DNA from: Oscillospiraceae bacterium
GTDB taxonomy: Bacteria > Bacillota > Clostridia > UMGS1810
Assembly (NCBI GenBank): GCA_015069015.1
Contig: SVJK01000002.1
Location: 1-64,000 of the forward strand
Direction of reading: 5' to 3'
Length of the DNA: 64,000 nt
Shown here: one piece after another, positions 45,317 through 55,200 of the stretch
How positions within the stretch are numbered: the first letter of the stretch is position 1
How the letters are laid out: each line of letters begins with the position of its first letter
The notes under the pieces: model-generated
Databases searched by the model: none
Told to the model about the DNA's origin: nothing
What the model saw: only the letters and a program-made list of their open reading frames with translations
Position numbers and translations under genes: made by a program

Positions 45317-46627
45317 ATGGACAAATTATCTTTTGATTTATCAAAACCTTTAACACCTTTCAAAATTTTAAATGCCACAAACGGCGGTCCCTGGTGCAAA
45401 AGACATGTCAATGACCAGACAAGGAGCAATTTTAACGAATATAAAGCAGCAAGGATACCCTACGCAAGAAATCACGATGCAAATGCATGTCATGTTTACG
45501 GCGGTCCTTTTGCACATGATATAAGTGTAATTTTCCCTGATTTTGAAAAAGATGTTGCCGATCCTGAATCATATGATTTTGCCTGCACAGATGAGGCAAT
45601 TCTCACCTGGCTTGATGCAGGCACAAAAACTTTTTTCAGACTTGGACAGACCATAGAACATCAGATAAAAAAACATGATACACTTCCGCCCAAAGATTTT
45701 CAGAGGTGGGCATCTGTCTGTGAACACATCATACGTCACTACACCGAAGGATGGGCAGACGGATATGAACTTGATATGGAATACTGGGAAATATGGAATG
45801 AGCCTGACCTTGATGGGGACGACAGTGACAACAAGCGTACATGGGGAGGTATGAAATCAGAGTTCTTTGATCTCTATGAAATCACTGCAAAGCACCTGAA
45901 AAAATGTTTTCCGAACTTGAAAATCGGAGGTCCTGCCCTTGCGTGGAATGAAGAGTGGGCAGAGGATTTTCTTTGCGAAATGCAAAAAAGGAATGTTCCC
46001 ATAGACTTTTTCTCGTGGCACATATATTGCACAGAACCAATTCAAATGATGGAAAAAGCCGACAGATTAAAGGCATTTCTTGATAAATACGGATATGGAT
46101 ATGCCGAAAGTATTCTCAATGAGTGGAATTATGTTAAAGGCTGGACAGATGAATTTGTCGATTCCATAAAAACAATTCAGTCTGCCAAAGGTGCATCTTT
46201 TGTTATGGCGTGCATCAGCGAAGCGCAACATTCATCCATTGATATCTTAATGTACTACAGTACAATTCCTCACATATGGTGCAATGCATTTGACTACTAT
46301 ACCTATGAAGTGAGAAAGGGATATTATCCGCTTTACTGGTACGGTATGTTTTATGATATGAAAGGTGAAATTCCTTCAGAGGAAAAAATAGAAAACATAT
46401 ATTCTCTCTGCGGTGTTGGCAAAGACGGAAAAACACTTACGGTTGTTACATACTATACAGACAAAGAAAATGAACCTTCAAAAGAAATTGAACTGGATTT
46501 CAAAAGGGCGGGAGAGTATGAAATATATCTTCTTGATAAAGATACTGACGGGACGATTGTTGCCACAACGAAAGATATAAGGTTTACAATAGAGCCTAAT
46601 TCGTGTATAATGATAAAAGAAGTGTAA
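45317..46627 (+). CDS. GH39-like glycoside hydrolase (beta-xylosidase type)
   Basis: 436 aa. Clan-A retaining glycosidase pattern: the acid/base Glu in WEIWNEPD near residue 160 and the nucleophile Glu in ILNEWNY near 269, about 110 apart as in GH39. A (beta/alpha)8 barrel is followed by a C-terminal beta domain of about 80 residues. No signal peptide, so it likely acts on imported oligosaccharides. GH39 includes beta-xylosidases and alpha-L-iduronidases; the substrate cannot be read here. AAAGGAGAA precedes the ATG. It stands near the GH99-like gene but not in an operon with it. Confidence 0.83.
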   Translation: MDKLSFDLSKPLTPFKILNATNGGPWCKRHVNDQTRSNFNEYKAARIPYARNHDANACHVYGGPFAHDISVIFPDFEKDVADPESYDFACTDEAILTWLDAGTKTFFRLGQTIEHQIKKHDTLPPKDFQRWASVCEHIIRHYTEGWADGYELDMEYWEIWNEPDLDGDDSDNKRTWGGMKSEFFDLYEITAKHLKKCFPNLKIGGPALAWNEEWAEDFLCEMQKRNVPIDFFSWHIYCTEPIQMMEKADRLKAFLDKYGYGYAESILNEWNYVKGWTDEFVDSIKTIQSAKGASFVMACISEAQHSSIDILMYYSTIPHIWCNAFDYYTYEVRKGYYPLYWYGMFYDMKGEIPSEEKIENIYSLCGVGKDGKTLTVVTYYTDKENEPSKEIELDFKRAGEYEIYLLDKDTDGTIVATTKDIRFTIEPNSCIMIKEV

Positions 46628-46642
46628 AATTATAAAGGGCGT

Positions 46643-47797
46643 ATGAATATGAAAACAACAAATATGAAACCATACATAAAGCTTGCTGCTATTGCCTTTG
46701 TGTTATATCTGGCCATGTATTACTGGGAGAGTATATCTGAGGTTTTAGGAAACCTCCTGACATCGCTTTTTCCTTTGATTGCCGGTTTTTCAGTGGCGTA
46801 TGTTCTGAACATTCTGATGACTTTCTATGAAAAATACTATTTTCCAAAATATGCACACAAGACAATAGTAAAGAAGACAAGAACATATGTATGTGCCATA
46901 GCATCACTTGTCAGCATGGTGGCAATAGTGACACTGATTGTAATGCTTGTCATTCCGGAACTGATTTCGTGTTTGTCTTTTCTGTGGTCTCATATTCCGC
47001 CATTTATTGGGAAAGTCATTGAGAGTGATTTTGCCATAAAATATATTCCGGAGGATATCCTTATGGCATTCAAAGGAATAAACTGGCCTGATGCGGTTGA
47101 GAAGATAGTAAATGTCGTTGCAACGGGAATAACATCTGCGGCAGAGGCACTTATAAGTGTTTTTGTTTCTACTGTATCAACAGTAATTACAATTTTTCTC
47201 AGTCTTATTTTTTCAATATACTATATGCTCAGCAGGGATAAATTAAACTCTCAGACAAAACGCCTTATTCATACGTATGTTCCAAAATACGAAAACAAAA
47301 TAATTTATGTATCAAGAATCCTTAATGAATCATTCAGAAAATTCATAGTGGGACAGTGCATAGAGGCAGTAATACTTTGGATTCTTTGTACTATTGGAAT
47401 GATGATATTTAAATTCCCTTATGCGCAGATGATAAGCGTTTTTATCGGGTTTACTGCCATAATTCCCATAGCGGGTCCCTATATTGGCTCAATTGTCGGA
47501 GCGATAATGATTCTTACGGTGTCACCGATGAAAGCTCTTTTGTTCCTTGTGTTCATAATTGTTCTTCAGCAAATCGAAGGCAATTTAATATATCCCAAAG
47601 TTGTTGGTGATTCAATCGGACTTCCGCCTGTATGGGTTCTGGCTGCCATAACAATCGGGGGTGGAGTGATGGGAATAATAGGAATGCTTATAGGTGTTCC
47701 GATATTTGCGGCAGTTTACAGAATAATAAAAGAAGACGTTATAAAACGAGAAAGAAAGACTCAGAAAACAAAAGGGCCGACAGCAGAAGCTAAATAA
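46643..47797 (+). CDS. AI-2E family transporter (PF01594)
   Basis: 384 aa (378 from the better-spaced ATG at 46649; AAAGGG lies at 46634-46639). About eight TM helices in the AI-2E/UPF0118 pattern with a large extracytoplasmic stretch in the middle (residues 110-155), the GQCIEAVILWILCTIGMMIF segment and the signature PYIGSIVGAIMI and EGNLIYPKVVG. The family includes TqsA-like AI-2 exporters, Na+/H+ antiporters and unknowns. The C-terminal tail is Lys-rich. Despite luxS elsewhere in the window, linkage to AI-2 is not supported. Confidence 0.88.
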   Translation: MNMKTTNMKPYIKLAAIAFVLYLAMYYWESISEVLGNLLTSLFPLIAGFSVAYVLNILMTFYEKYYFPKYAHKTIVKKTRTYVCAIASLVSMVAIVTLIVMLVIPELISCLSFLWSHIPPFIGKVIESDFAIKYIPEDILMAFKGINWPDAVEKIVNVVATGITSAAEALISVFVSTVSTVITIFLSLIFSIYYMLSRDKLNSQTKRLIHTYVPKYENKIIYVSRILNESFRKFIVGQCIEAVILWILCTIGMMIFKFPYAQMISVFIGFTAIIPIAGPYIGSIVGAIMILTVSPMKALLFLVFIIVLQQIEGNLIYPKVVGDSIGLPPVWVLAAITIGGGVMGIIGMLIGVPIFAAVYRIIKEDVIKRERKTQKTKGPTAEAK

Positions 47798-47802
47798 ACA
47801 AT

Positions 47803-47850
47803 AAATGCATATCAGCATACGAAAATCCTTTGCTGATATGCATTTTATTT
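47803..47850 (+). terminator. Rho-independent terminator after the AI-2E gene
   Basis: AAATGCATATCAGCA pairs with TGCTGATATGCATTT, a 15-bp perfect stem with a 13-base loop, then TTATTTTAG. Confidence 0.8.
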
Positions 47851-47910
47851 TAGAAATTCATTGTCTGTGATTGTTTATAAACAGAGTAATCAACACCATA
47901 TGACACACGC

Positions 47911-47940
47911 AAAAAAGGTGCAGAATATCTGCACCTTTTA
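47911..47940 (-). terminator. Rho-independent terminator of rpmB
   Basis: Read on the minus strand, AAAAGGTGCAG and CTGCACCTTTTTT form a GC-rich stem with an ATATT loop and a T-run. Confidence 0.8.
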
Positions 47941-47967
47941 ATAGTGTTTTAATTTTTGATTGAATAC

Positions 47968-48156
47968 TCAGATAGCTCTGGTAACCTTGTTTGAACGAAG
48001 ACAACTTGTGCAAACATTGATTTTTTTGGGAGCTCCGTTAACAAGAGCACGAACACGTCTTACGTTAGCCTTCCATGTTCTGTTTGATCTTCTGTGTGAG
48101 TGGCTCACCTGAATGCCAAAAGCAACACCTTTACCACATACTTCACATTTTGCCAT
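47968..48156 (-). CDS. rpmB: 50S ribosomal protein L28
   Basis: 62 aa from ATG 48156, with AGGAGG upstream; the longer frame to 48237 is not used. AKCEVCGKGVAFG, HSHRRSNRTWKAN and CTSCLRSNKV are typical L28. The two CxxC pairs make this a zinc-binding (C+) form. Transcribed alone on the minus strand, divergent from hprK. Confidence 0.96.
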   Translation of the reverse strand: MAKCEVCGKGVAFGIQVSHSHRRSNRTWKANVRRVRALVNGAPKKINVCTSCLRSNKVTRAI

Positions 48157-48313
48157 ATATATGCACCTCCTAATTGGTTTTGACTCATTCATAAAACAAG
48201 AGATATTATAGCAGAAAAACTTTGTAAATGCAAGCATTTTTTTGAATTTTTTTGAAATTAATTAAAATATGGTACTTTTTAGCAAAATTATTAAAAAATT
48301 TTTGTAAAACTAT

Positions 48314-48341
48314 TTGAAAATACATAAAAATAGTGTATAAT
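48314..48341 (+). promoter_or_regulatory. Putative promoter for hprK
   Basis: TTGAAA (48314-48319), a 16-base spacer and TATAAT (48336-48341). The 215-base rpmB-hprK gap is extremely AT-rich and contains no further gene. Confidence 0.55.
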
Positions 48342-48371
48342 ATTAAAGACAATACAAAAGGAGGTATCTTT

Positions 48372-49316
48372 ATGGGTGATTTTAAATTTAGCGTAAGTCT
48401 TGGAAAAATTGTTGATGAGTTTAAACTTGAACCCGTATGTGTATCCGAAAATTATGAAAAGATTAAAATAGTAACAAACGAAATTAACCGTCCAAGTTTG
48501 CAGATTGCCGGTTTTTTTGACTATTTCTATAATGACCGTATTCAGATTATGGGAAGAGTTGAATTTTCATATCTTGAAAAACTTTCATCACAGGAAAGAT
48601 ATGTTGCCCTTGAAAGACTTTTTGAAAAACATATTCCCTGCGTGATTGTGAGTCACAATATGGAAGTTCCCGAAGAGATGATTGAACTTGCTCAAAAATA
48701 CACTACCCCTGTTCTGAGAACCGAAAATACCACGTCAAGATTTATGAGCGCTCTCATTGCATTTTTAAATGTTGAACTTGCGCCGAGAATCACAATGCAT
48801 GGCGTGTTGGTTGAAGTTTATGGTGAAGGTATTCTTCTTTTGGGAGACAGCGGTGTCGGTAAAAGCGAAGCGGCAATAGAACTTGTAAAAAGAGGACACC
48901 GTCTTGTAGCAGATGATGCGGTTGAAGTAAAGAGAGTGTCTGACATTTCACTTCTCGGCTCTGCCCCTGATGTTATAAGACACTTCATAGAACTTCGGGG
49001 TATCGGTATTGTTGACGTTAAAATGATATTTGGTATCGGTGCTGTAAAAAATGTTGAAAAGATAGATTTTGTCATAAACCTTGAACTGTGGCAGGACAAA
49101 AAGCAGTATGACCGTCTGGGACTTACAACTGAGTATATGGACATTCTCGGAATTAAAATTCCGTCGATCACAGTTCCTGTAAAACCGGGAAGAAACCTTG
49201 CAGTTGTAATTGAGGTTGCCGCAATGAACAACCGTCAGAAAAAGATGGGCTATAACGCTGCAGAGGCACTTAACAACAAACTTATGTCCCAGATGGGATT
49301 GGAAGAAGACGAATAA
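48372..49316 (+). CDS. hprK: HPr kinase/phosphorylase
   Basis: About 314 aa from ATG 48372, with GGAGGT at 48360-48365. The Walker A is GDSGVGKS (158-165), followed by the HprK signature ADDAVEV and ELRGIGIVDV. It phosphorylates or dephosphorylates Ser-46 of HPr according to fructose-bisphosphate, ATP and phosphate, and so sets carbon catabolite control through CcpA. Immediately downstream is a glucokinase; crh is absent here. The N-terminal domain (FKLEPVC) is intact. Confidence 0.95.
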   Translation: MGDFKFSVSLGKIVDEFKLEPVCVSENYEKIKIVTNEINRPSLQIAGFFDYFYNDRIQIMGRVEFSYLEKLSSQERYVALERLFEKHIPCVIVSHNMEVPEEMIELAQKYTTPVLRTENTTSRFMSALIAFLNVELAPRITMHGVLVEVYGEGILLLGDSGVGKSEAAIELVKRGHRLVADDAVEVKRVSDISLLGSAPDVIRHFIELRGIGIVDVKMIFGIGAVKNVEKIDFVINLELWQDKKQYDRLGLTTEYMDILGIKIPSITVPVKPGRNLAVVIEVAAMNNRQKKMGYNAAEALNNKLMSQMGLEEDE

Positions 49317-49339
49317 TAATATGGAATTCGGAGGTAAAA

Positions 49340-50287
49340 ATGTATTATATAGGAATAGACCTTGGCGGAACAGGAGCAAAGGCAGGAGTTGTTACCGAAG
49401 ACGGTAAAATAATTGCCAAATCCACCGCATCAACAAAAGGTGTTGAAGGATATGAAAATATTGTAAAAGTTATGGCAGATATAACATATGATGTTATTGA
49501 AAAAGCCAATATAACAAAAGATGATATAAAAAGCATAGGAATAGGATGTCCCGGTTCAATTGACGATAAAAACGGAATTGTGTATTATTCCAACAACATA
49601 GTTATGGAAAATGCCCCTGTTGTCGATGAAATGAAAAAGCATATTGACAAACCTATATACATTGGCAACGATGCAAACTGCGCAGCCCTTGGCGAATATT
49701 GGGCATTCAAAGACGACGAAATGAAAAATTTTGTGCTAATAACTCTTGGCACGGGAGTTGGCGGCGGCGTAATCCTTGATGGCAAACTCTACACAGGCTT
49801 CAATGGTGTTGCAGGAGAACTTGGTCACACCATAATTGAAATGGACGGCGAAGCCTGCAGTTGCGGAAGAAGGGGATGCTGGGAGGCATATGCATCTGCC
49901 ACCGCCCTTATAAGAGACACTGAAAGAGCGGCAAAAGAAAATCCTGACTCTGTCTTAAATAAGATGATTTGCGAAAATGATGGCAAAGCCAACGGAAAAA
50001 TGCCTTTTGATGCAGCCATGATGGGAGATGAGGCAGGGAAAAAAGTTGTTAATAACTATGTTAAGTATCTTGGTGAAGGTCTTACAGATATGATAAACAT
50101 CTTCCAGCCAACTCTCATTGCCATTGGCGGTGGAGTGAGCAATCAGGGAGATAATCTCGTAAAACCCCTTGAAGAATATGTATATCCGAGGGTATACGGC
50201 GCAGGCCTTACCCCTGCAACAAAAATTGTAACAGCATCCCTTGGAAATGACGCAGGTATTATCGGTGCGGCATTTTTGGGAAAATAA
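49340..50287 (+). CDS. ROK-family glucokinase
   Basis: 315 aa. N-terminal nucleotide phosphate motif IGIDLGGTGAKAGVV, ROK catalytic region GNDANCAALGEYW, and a zinc motif CSCGRRGCWE near 172-181 typical of ROK sugar kinases. It phosphorylates glucose (glucokinase, GlcK-like) to glucose-6-phosphate. CGGAGG precedes ATG. It lies directly after hprK and before murB, so sugar phosphorylation and catabolite control are transcribed together. Confidence 0.9.
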   Translation: MYYIGIDLGGTGAKAGVVTEDGKIIAKSTASTKGVEGYENIVKVMADITYDVIEKANITKDDIKSIGIGCPGSIDDKNGIVYYSNNIVMENAPVVDEMKKHIDKPIYIGNDANCAALGEYWAFKDDEMKNFVLITLGTGVGGGVILDGKLYTGFNGVAGELGHTIIEMDGEACSCGRRGCWEAYASATALIRDTERAAKENPDSVLNKMICENDGKANGKMPFDAAMMGDEAGKKVVNNYVKYLGEGLTDMINIFQPTLIAIGGGVSNQGDNLVKPLEEYVYPRVYGAGLTPATKIVTASLGNDAGIIGAAFLGK

Positions 50288-50292
50288 AGGAC

Positions 50293-51231
50293 GTGGACAG
50301 TATCATTAGCATAACTGAAATCAGGAAATCAGCGGAAAATGAAATACCCGACATTGACATTTTGTTTGATGAACCAATGGAAAATCACACATCATTTCGC
50401 ATAGGCGGTAAGGCGGATATTTTTGTTGATGTGAAAAAAGAAGAGGATATTATAAATTCTGTTTCATTTTTCAAAAAACATAATATTGATTTTACCGTCA
50501 TAGGAAACGGCTCAAATCTTCTTGTTTCCGACCTTGGAATTGAGGGTGCGGTAATACGCATCGGCAAATCCTATGCAAAGACTGAGATTGACGGAGAATT
50601 TATAAAAGCAACTTCAGGCACGCTTTTGTCAAAAATCGCATCCGTTGCTCTGGAGAATTCCCTTTCCGGTTTTGAATTTGCATCGGGAATCCCGGGAACT
50701 CTTGGAGGCGCTCTTGTTATGAATGCAGGAGCATACGGTGGAGAAATGAAAGATGTGACAGTGGAGACAAAATATGTAAATTCAAAAGGTGAAATATGCA
50801 CCGTGACAGGCGATGAACACAAATTTTCATACCGTCACAGCCGTTTTTCAGATGGGGATATTATCCTTTCTTCAATCCTGAAACTAAATCACGCAAACAA
50901 AGATGAGATAAAAGAGACAATGCACTCTCTTGCATCAAAAAGGAGAGAAAAACAACCCCTTGAATACCCCAGCGCAGGAAGCACATTTAAAAGACCTGAA
51001 GGATATTTTGCGGCAAAGTTGATTGACGATTCCGGGTTGAGAGGTTTTTCAATAGGTGGGGCAAAGGTATCAGATAAACATTGCGGATTTGTCATAAATT
51101 CCGATAATGCCACCTGCCGTGATGTTTTGCTTGTCATGAAACACGTAAGAGAAACCGTCAAAGAAAAATTTGGTGTCACTCTTGAACCTGAGGTGAGATT
51201 CCTCGGGAGAACTATGGACGTGGAAATATAA
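50293..51231 (+). CDS. murB: UDP-N-acetylmuramate dehydrogenase MurB
   Basis: 312 aa from GTG 50293, a weak start with AAAGGA close upstream (spacing only 1-2 bases). FAD-binding motifs are TSFRIGGKADIFVDV and GNGSNLLVSD; catalytic residues lie in SAGSTFKRPEGYFAAKLID (Ser) and the C-terminal PEVRFLG (Glu). It reduces UDP-GlcNAc-enolpyruvate to UDP-MurNAc. Five bases separate it from the glucokinase stop. Confidence 0.93.
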   Translation: MDSIISITEIRKSAENEIPDIDILFDEPMENHTSFRIGGKADIFVDVKKEEDIINSVSFFKKHNIDFTVIGNGSNLLVSDLGIEGAVIRIGKSYAKTEIDGEFIKATSGTLLSKIASVALENSLSGFEFASGIPGTLGGALVMNAGAYGGEMKDVTVETKYVNSKGEICTVTGDEHKFSYRHSRFSDGDIILSSILKLNHANKDEIKETMHSLASKRREKQPLEYPSAGSTFKRPEGYFAAKLIDDSGLRGFSIGGAKVSDKHCGFVINSDNATCRDVLLVMKHVRETVKEKFGVTLEPEVRFLGRTMDVEI

Positions 51232-51278
51232 ACTCTAAAAAAGAGAACTTTTTCACGGTCAAAGAAAGGAATTTTGTT

Positions 51279-52208
51279 ATGTCTTTTTCATCTGACGTGA
51301 AAAACGAAATTATAAATCAAAAAGAAAAAACGAAAAAACAACGCATAGCAATGCTTGCAGGGCTTTTATGCTTTGGAGCAAAACTTTCCGAGTCTGAATC
51401 GGGCATAACTTTCAAGTTTTCCACAGAAAATCCGAAAATAGCCCGAAAAATGTACAGCCTCATAAAAAATGACTGTGAGATAAAGACAGAACTGAGAGTT
51501 TTCAGAGGAAAAACCGTTGTATATTTTGTTATGTTGGAGGACACTCTTGAAATAAACGATCTTTTTCACACGGCGGGACTTTTAAAAAGAGGACAAGACA
51601 TATCAGACAGTCCCGTGTTTCTTATCAACAAAGATTTCATAAAGGAAATGCCTGAGAAAAAGGCATTTATTAAGGGCGCTTTTCTTGCATCAGGCTCGGT
51701 AATTACCCCGCAGAAAAACTGCCATCTTGAATTTGCCACTTCCCATCAGCGTCTCGCAACTCAGATGGCACAACTTTTGGAAGAATTCGAACTTGGTGCA
51801 AAAATTGCAATGAGAAAATCCAATTATGTGGTATATTTCAAAAACAATTCAGATGTGGCAGACGTTCTCACAATACTTGGTGCCTATGATGCTTTAATGG
51901 AATATCATAACATAAAGATAATGAAAGAAATGAGAAACACAGTTAACAGGAAAATCAACTGTGATAATGCAAATATGAGCAAAATGATAGAAGCCTCAAT
52001 GCGTCAGGTTGAAGCAATAGAAAAACTTGACCGTCTTGGAGTCTTGTCAAAACTTTCTCAGTCACTTCGTGAAATTGCTGAAGTAAGATTAAAATATAAA
52101 GAACTTGATTTAAAAGAACTGGGGCAAAAATTAAATCCGCCAATCGGCAAATCAGGCGTTAATCATCGCCTCAGAAAACTCATAGAAGAGGCGGAAAAAT
52201 ATAATTGA
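51279..52208 (+). CDS. whiA: Sporulation/cell-division regulator WhiA
   Basis: 309 aa. The LAGLIDADG-like N-terminus (MSFSSDVKNEIINQ, FIKGAFLASGSV) and the C-terminal helix-turn-helix (LDLKELGQKL, GKSGVNHRLRKL) define WhiA. In most Bacillota whiA follows rapZ and yvcK; here it follows murB directly. AAAGGAATTT precedes ATG. dnaE begins 13 bases after the stop. Confidence 0.95.
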   Translation: MSFSSDVKNEIINQKEKTKKQRIAMLAGLLCFGAKLSESESGITFKFSTENPKIARKMYSLIKNDCEIKTELRVFRGKTVVYFVMLEDTLEINDLFHTAGLLKRGQDISDSPVFLINKDFIKEMPEKKAFIKGAFLASGSVITPQKNCHLEFATSHQRLATQMAQLLEEFELGAKIAMRKSNYVVYFKNNSDVADVLTILGAYDALMEYHNIKIMKEMRNTVNRKINCDNANMSKMIEASMRQVEAIEKLDRLGVLSKLSQSLREIAEVRLKYKELDLKELGQKLNPPIGKSGVNHRLRKLIEEAEKYN

Positions 52209-52220
52209 AGAGGAGCATAA

Positions 52221-55200
52221 ATGGGAACATTCACACATTTGCATCTTCACACTCAATACAGTCTTTTAGATGGCGCAGCAGAGATTTCAAAAACTCTTGA
52301 AAGAGTGAAGAATCTGGGAATGGATTCTGTGGCAATAACAGACCACGGAGTTATGTATGGCGTCATAGAGTTTTACACAAAGGCTGTATCAATGGGAATA
52401 AAACCAATCATTGGCTGCGAGGTCTACACTGCACCCCGCAGCCGTTTCAACAAAGATGCCGGAATTGATAAAGGATACGGGCATCTTGTTTTGCTGTGCA
52501 AAAATGAAACAGGCTACAAAAATCTCCTCTCTTTAGTTACAAAATCCAATACAGAAGGTTTTTATTATAAACCAAGGGTTGACACGGAACTTTTAAAATT
52601 ACATTCGGAAGGTCTCATTGCTCTTTCGGGATGCCTCAGAGGTGATGTGGCAACTGCATATTTAAAATACGGATATGATTATGCTTTAAAAAAAGCGTTG
52701 GAGTTTAAAGATATATTTGAAAAGGATTCATTTTATCTTGAAATACAAAACCACGAAATAGAAGAAGAAAAACTTGTTGCACACTCACTTTTAAAAATAT
52801 CATCTGAAACAGGTATTGGTCTTGTTGCCACAAATGACGTTCACTATGTTCAAAAAGAAGACGCCCTCATGCAGGATGTCTTAACTTGCATACAGACAGG
52901 GAAAAAACTTTCCGACACCGACAGGCTGAAAATGGAGGGGGAGGAATATTACCTGAAAAGTCCCAAAGAGATGTCAGAACTTTTTTCAGGATTTCCAGGT
53001 GCCATAGAGAATACTCAAAAAATAGCATCAATGTGTAATCTTACAATTGACACTTCAAAAATACATCTTCCAAGCATTGAAATTGACACAAATCTTTCTC
53101 ACAGTCAGTATCTTAAAAATCTGTGTATAGACGGCCTTAAAAGAAAATATGAAAACCCGTCAAATGAACTTTTTGAAAGACTTGACTATGAACTCGGTGT
53201 CATAGATTCAATGGGATATACAGACTATTTTCTCATTGTCTGGGACTTTGTGGATTTTGCAAGAAAAAACAGGATTTCCGTTGGTCCCGGAAGAGGATCT
53301 GCAGCAGGCAGTCTTGTTTCATATTGCCTTGATATAACACAGGTTGATCCCATAAAGTACAATCTTTTGTTTGAGCGTTTCCTGAACCCCGAAAGGGTGA
53401 CAATGCCTGATATAGACATAGACTTTTGCTATAAAAGAAGAGATGAAGTAAGAGAATATGTGGCAAGAAAATATGGTGAAACCAAAGTTGCCCAGATAAT
53501 AACTTTCGGAACTCTGGCTGCCAAAGCCGCCATAAAAGACGTGGGAAGAGTCATGGGTGTTCCCCTTTCAGTTACATCAAAAATATCGTCTCTTGTGCCA
53601 AATGTGTTGCAGATAAAACTTAAAGATGCCATAAAAGATTCTGACGAACTCGGCAGAATGTACAGAAGTGATACTGAAATAAAAAAACTTCTCGACACAG
53701 CCATGAAACTTGAGGGATTTCCGAGAAACTCATCAACCCATGCGGCAGGTGTTGTAATAGGGGATGTGCCTTTAACAAACTATGTTCCCCTTCAATCGGG
53801 CGATGGCGGACTTTTAACTCAATATCCAATGTCAGATCTTGAAAAAATCGGACTTTTGAAAATGGATTTTCTGTCTCTGCGCAATCTCACCATTATTGAT
53901 GACTGCGTTGAAATGATAAATAAAAAAACGGATGTTGAATTTTCAATCGAAAATATTCCCACAGACGATAAAAAAACCTTTGAACTTATTCAAAAAGGTG
54001 ATACAGACGGAGTCTTTCAACTTGAAAACCCAGGACTGCAGACCTTTATGAGAAAATTTATGCCAAAGACATTGGAAGATATTGTTGCAACAACATCTCT
54101 CTACCGCCCCGGTCCTATGGATCAACTGCCTCAGTTTCTGGAAAATGTAAAAAATCCCGAAAAAATAGTATATAAGCATCCTCTTTTAAAACCGATTCTT
54201 AAATCAACCTATGGTGTTGTGGTATATCAGGAACAGGTAATGAAAATTGTACGTTCTCTCGGTGGATATTCCCTTGGAAGAGCCGACCTTGTGAGACGTT
54301 CAATGGCAAAGAAAAAGTTTGAGGAAATGGTAAAGGAAAAAGATATTTTCATAAATGGTCTTGAAGAGAATGGAAAAGTTGTTGTTGAAGGTGCAAAAAG
54401 GCGGGGAATAGACGAAAAAACCGCAGAGGAAATATTTGACTCTCTCATTGATTTTGCAAACTACGCTTTCAATAAATCCCACGCTGCCTGTTATGCACTT
54501 GTGGCATATCGCACAGCCTATCTCAAAGCACACTATCCCACATTCTACCTTGCATCGGTTCTTAAAAACTATGCCGGCTATATAACGAAAGCAGTAAAAT
54601 ACATCTCTTCGTTTAAAAAATATTCCATAAACGTCTTGCCGCCCGATGTCAACAAAAGCACCGCTCATTTTTCACCTGAGGGCAAAGATGTCCGTTTCGG
54701 TCTTTGCTGGCTGAAAAACGTTGGAGACAGATTCCCCTCTCAGATAGAAAAAGAGAGAAGCATTAACGGCGAATTCACATCTTTTGAAGACTTTGCCAAA
54801 AGAATGTCATCTTATGATATGAACAAAAGAGCAATTGAATCCATGATAAAATGCGGATGTTTCGATTCTCTTCATCCAAATCGAAAGTCTCTTGTCTATA
54901 GTTATGAATCAATTGTTGACAGAGAACTCGGCATTGCGAAAAGTCAGGGTATCGGGCAAATCGACTGGTTTTCCATGGGGGTTGAGGAAGAAACCTACAG
55001 TGCAAAAAAAGTTGAGTGTCAGGACTTTTCAAAAGAGGACAAACTTAACCTTGAATATGAGTATTCGGGAATGTATTTTTCAGGGCATCCCCTTGATTCT
55101 TATCGCATAAAAGTTGAAGCATTCAGCACATGCACAAGTTCCGATGTTTCCGAGGGGACAATTCCGGATTCTGAAAAGGTCACCATTTGCGGAAAAATAG

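Noticed and set aside
27174..47797. AI-2 production and export system (luxS with the AI-2E family permease)
   Set aside because: They are 19 kb apart, and AI-2E is a family name covering unrelated transporters. No lsr genes or receptor are present.
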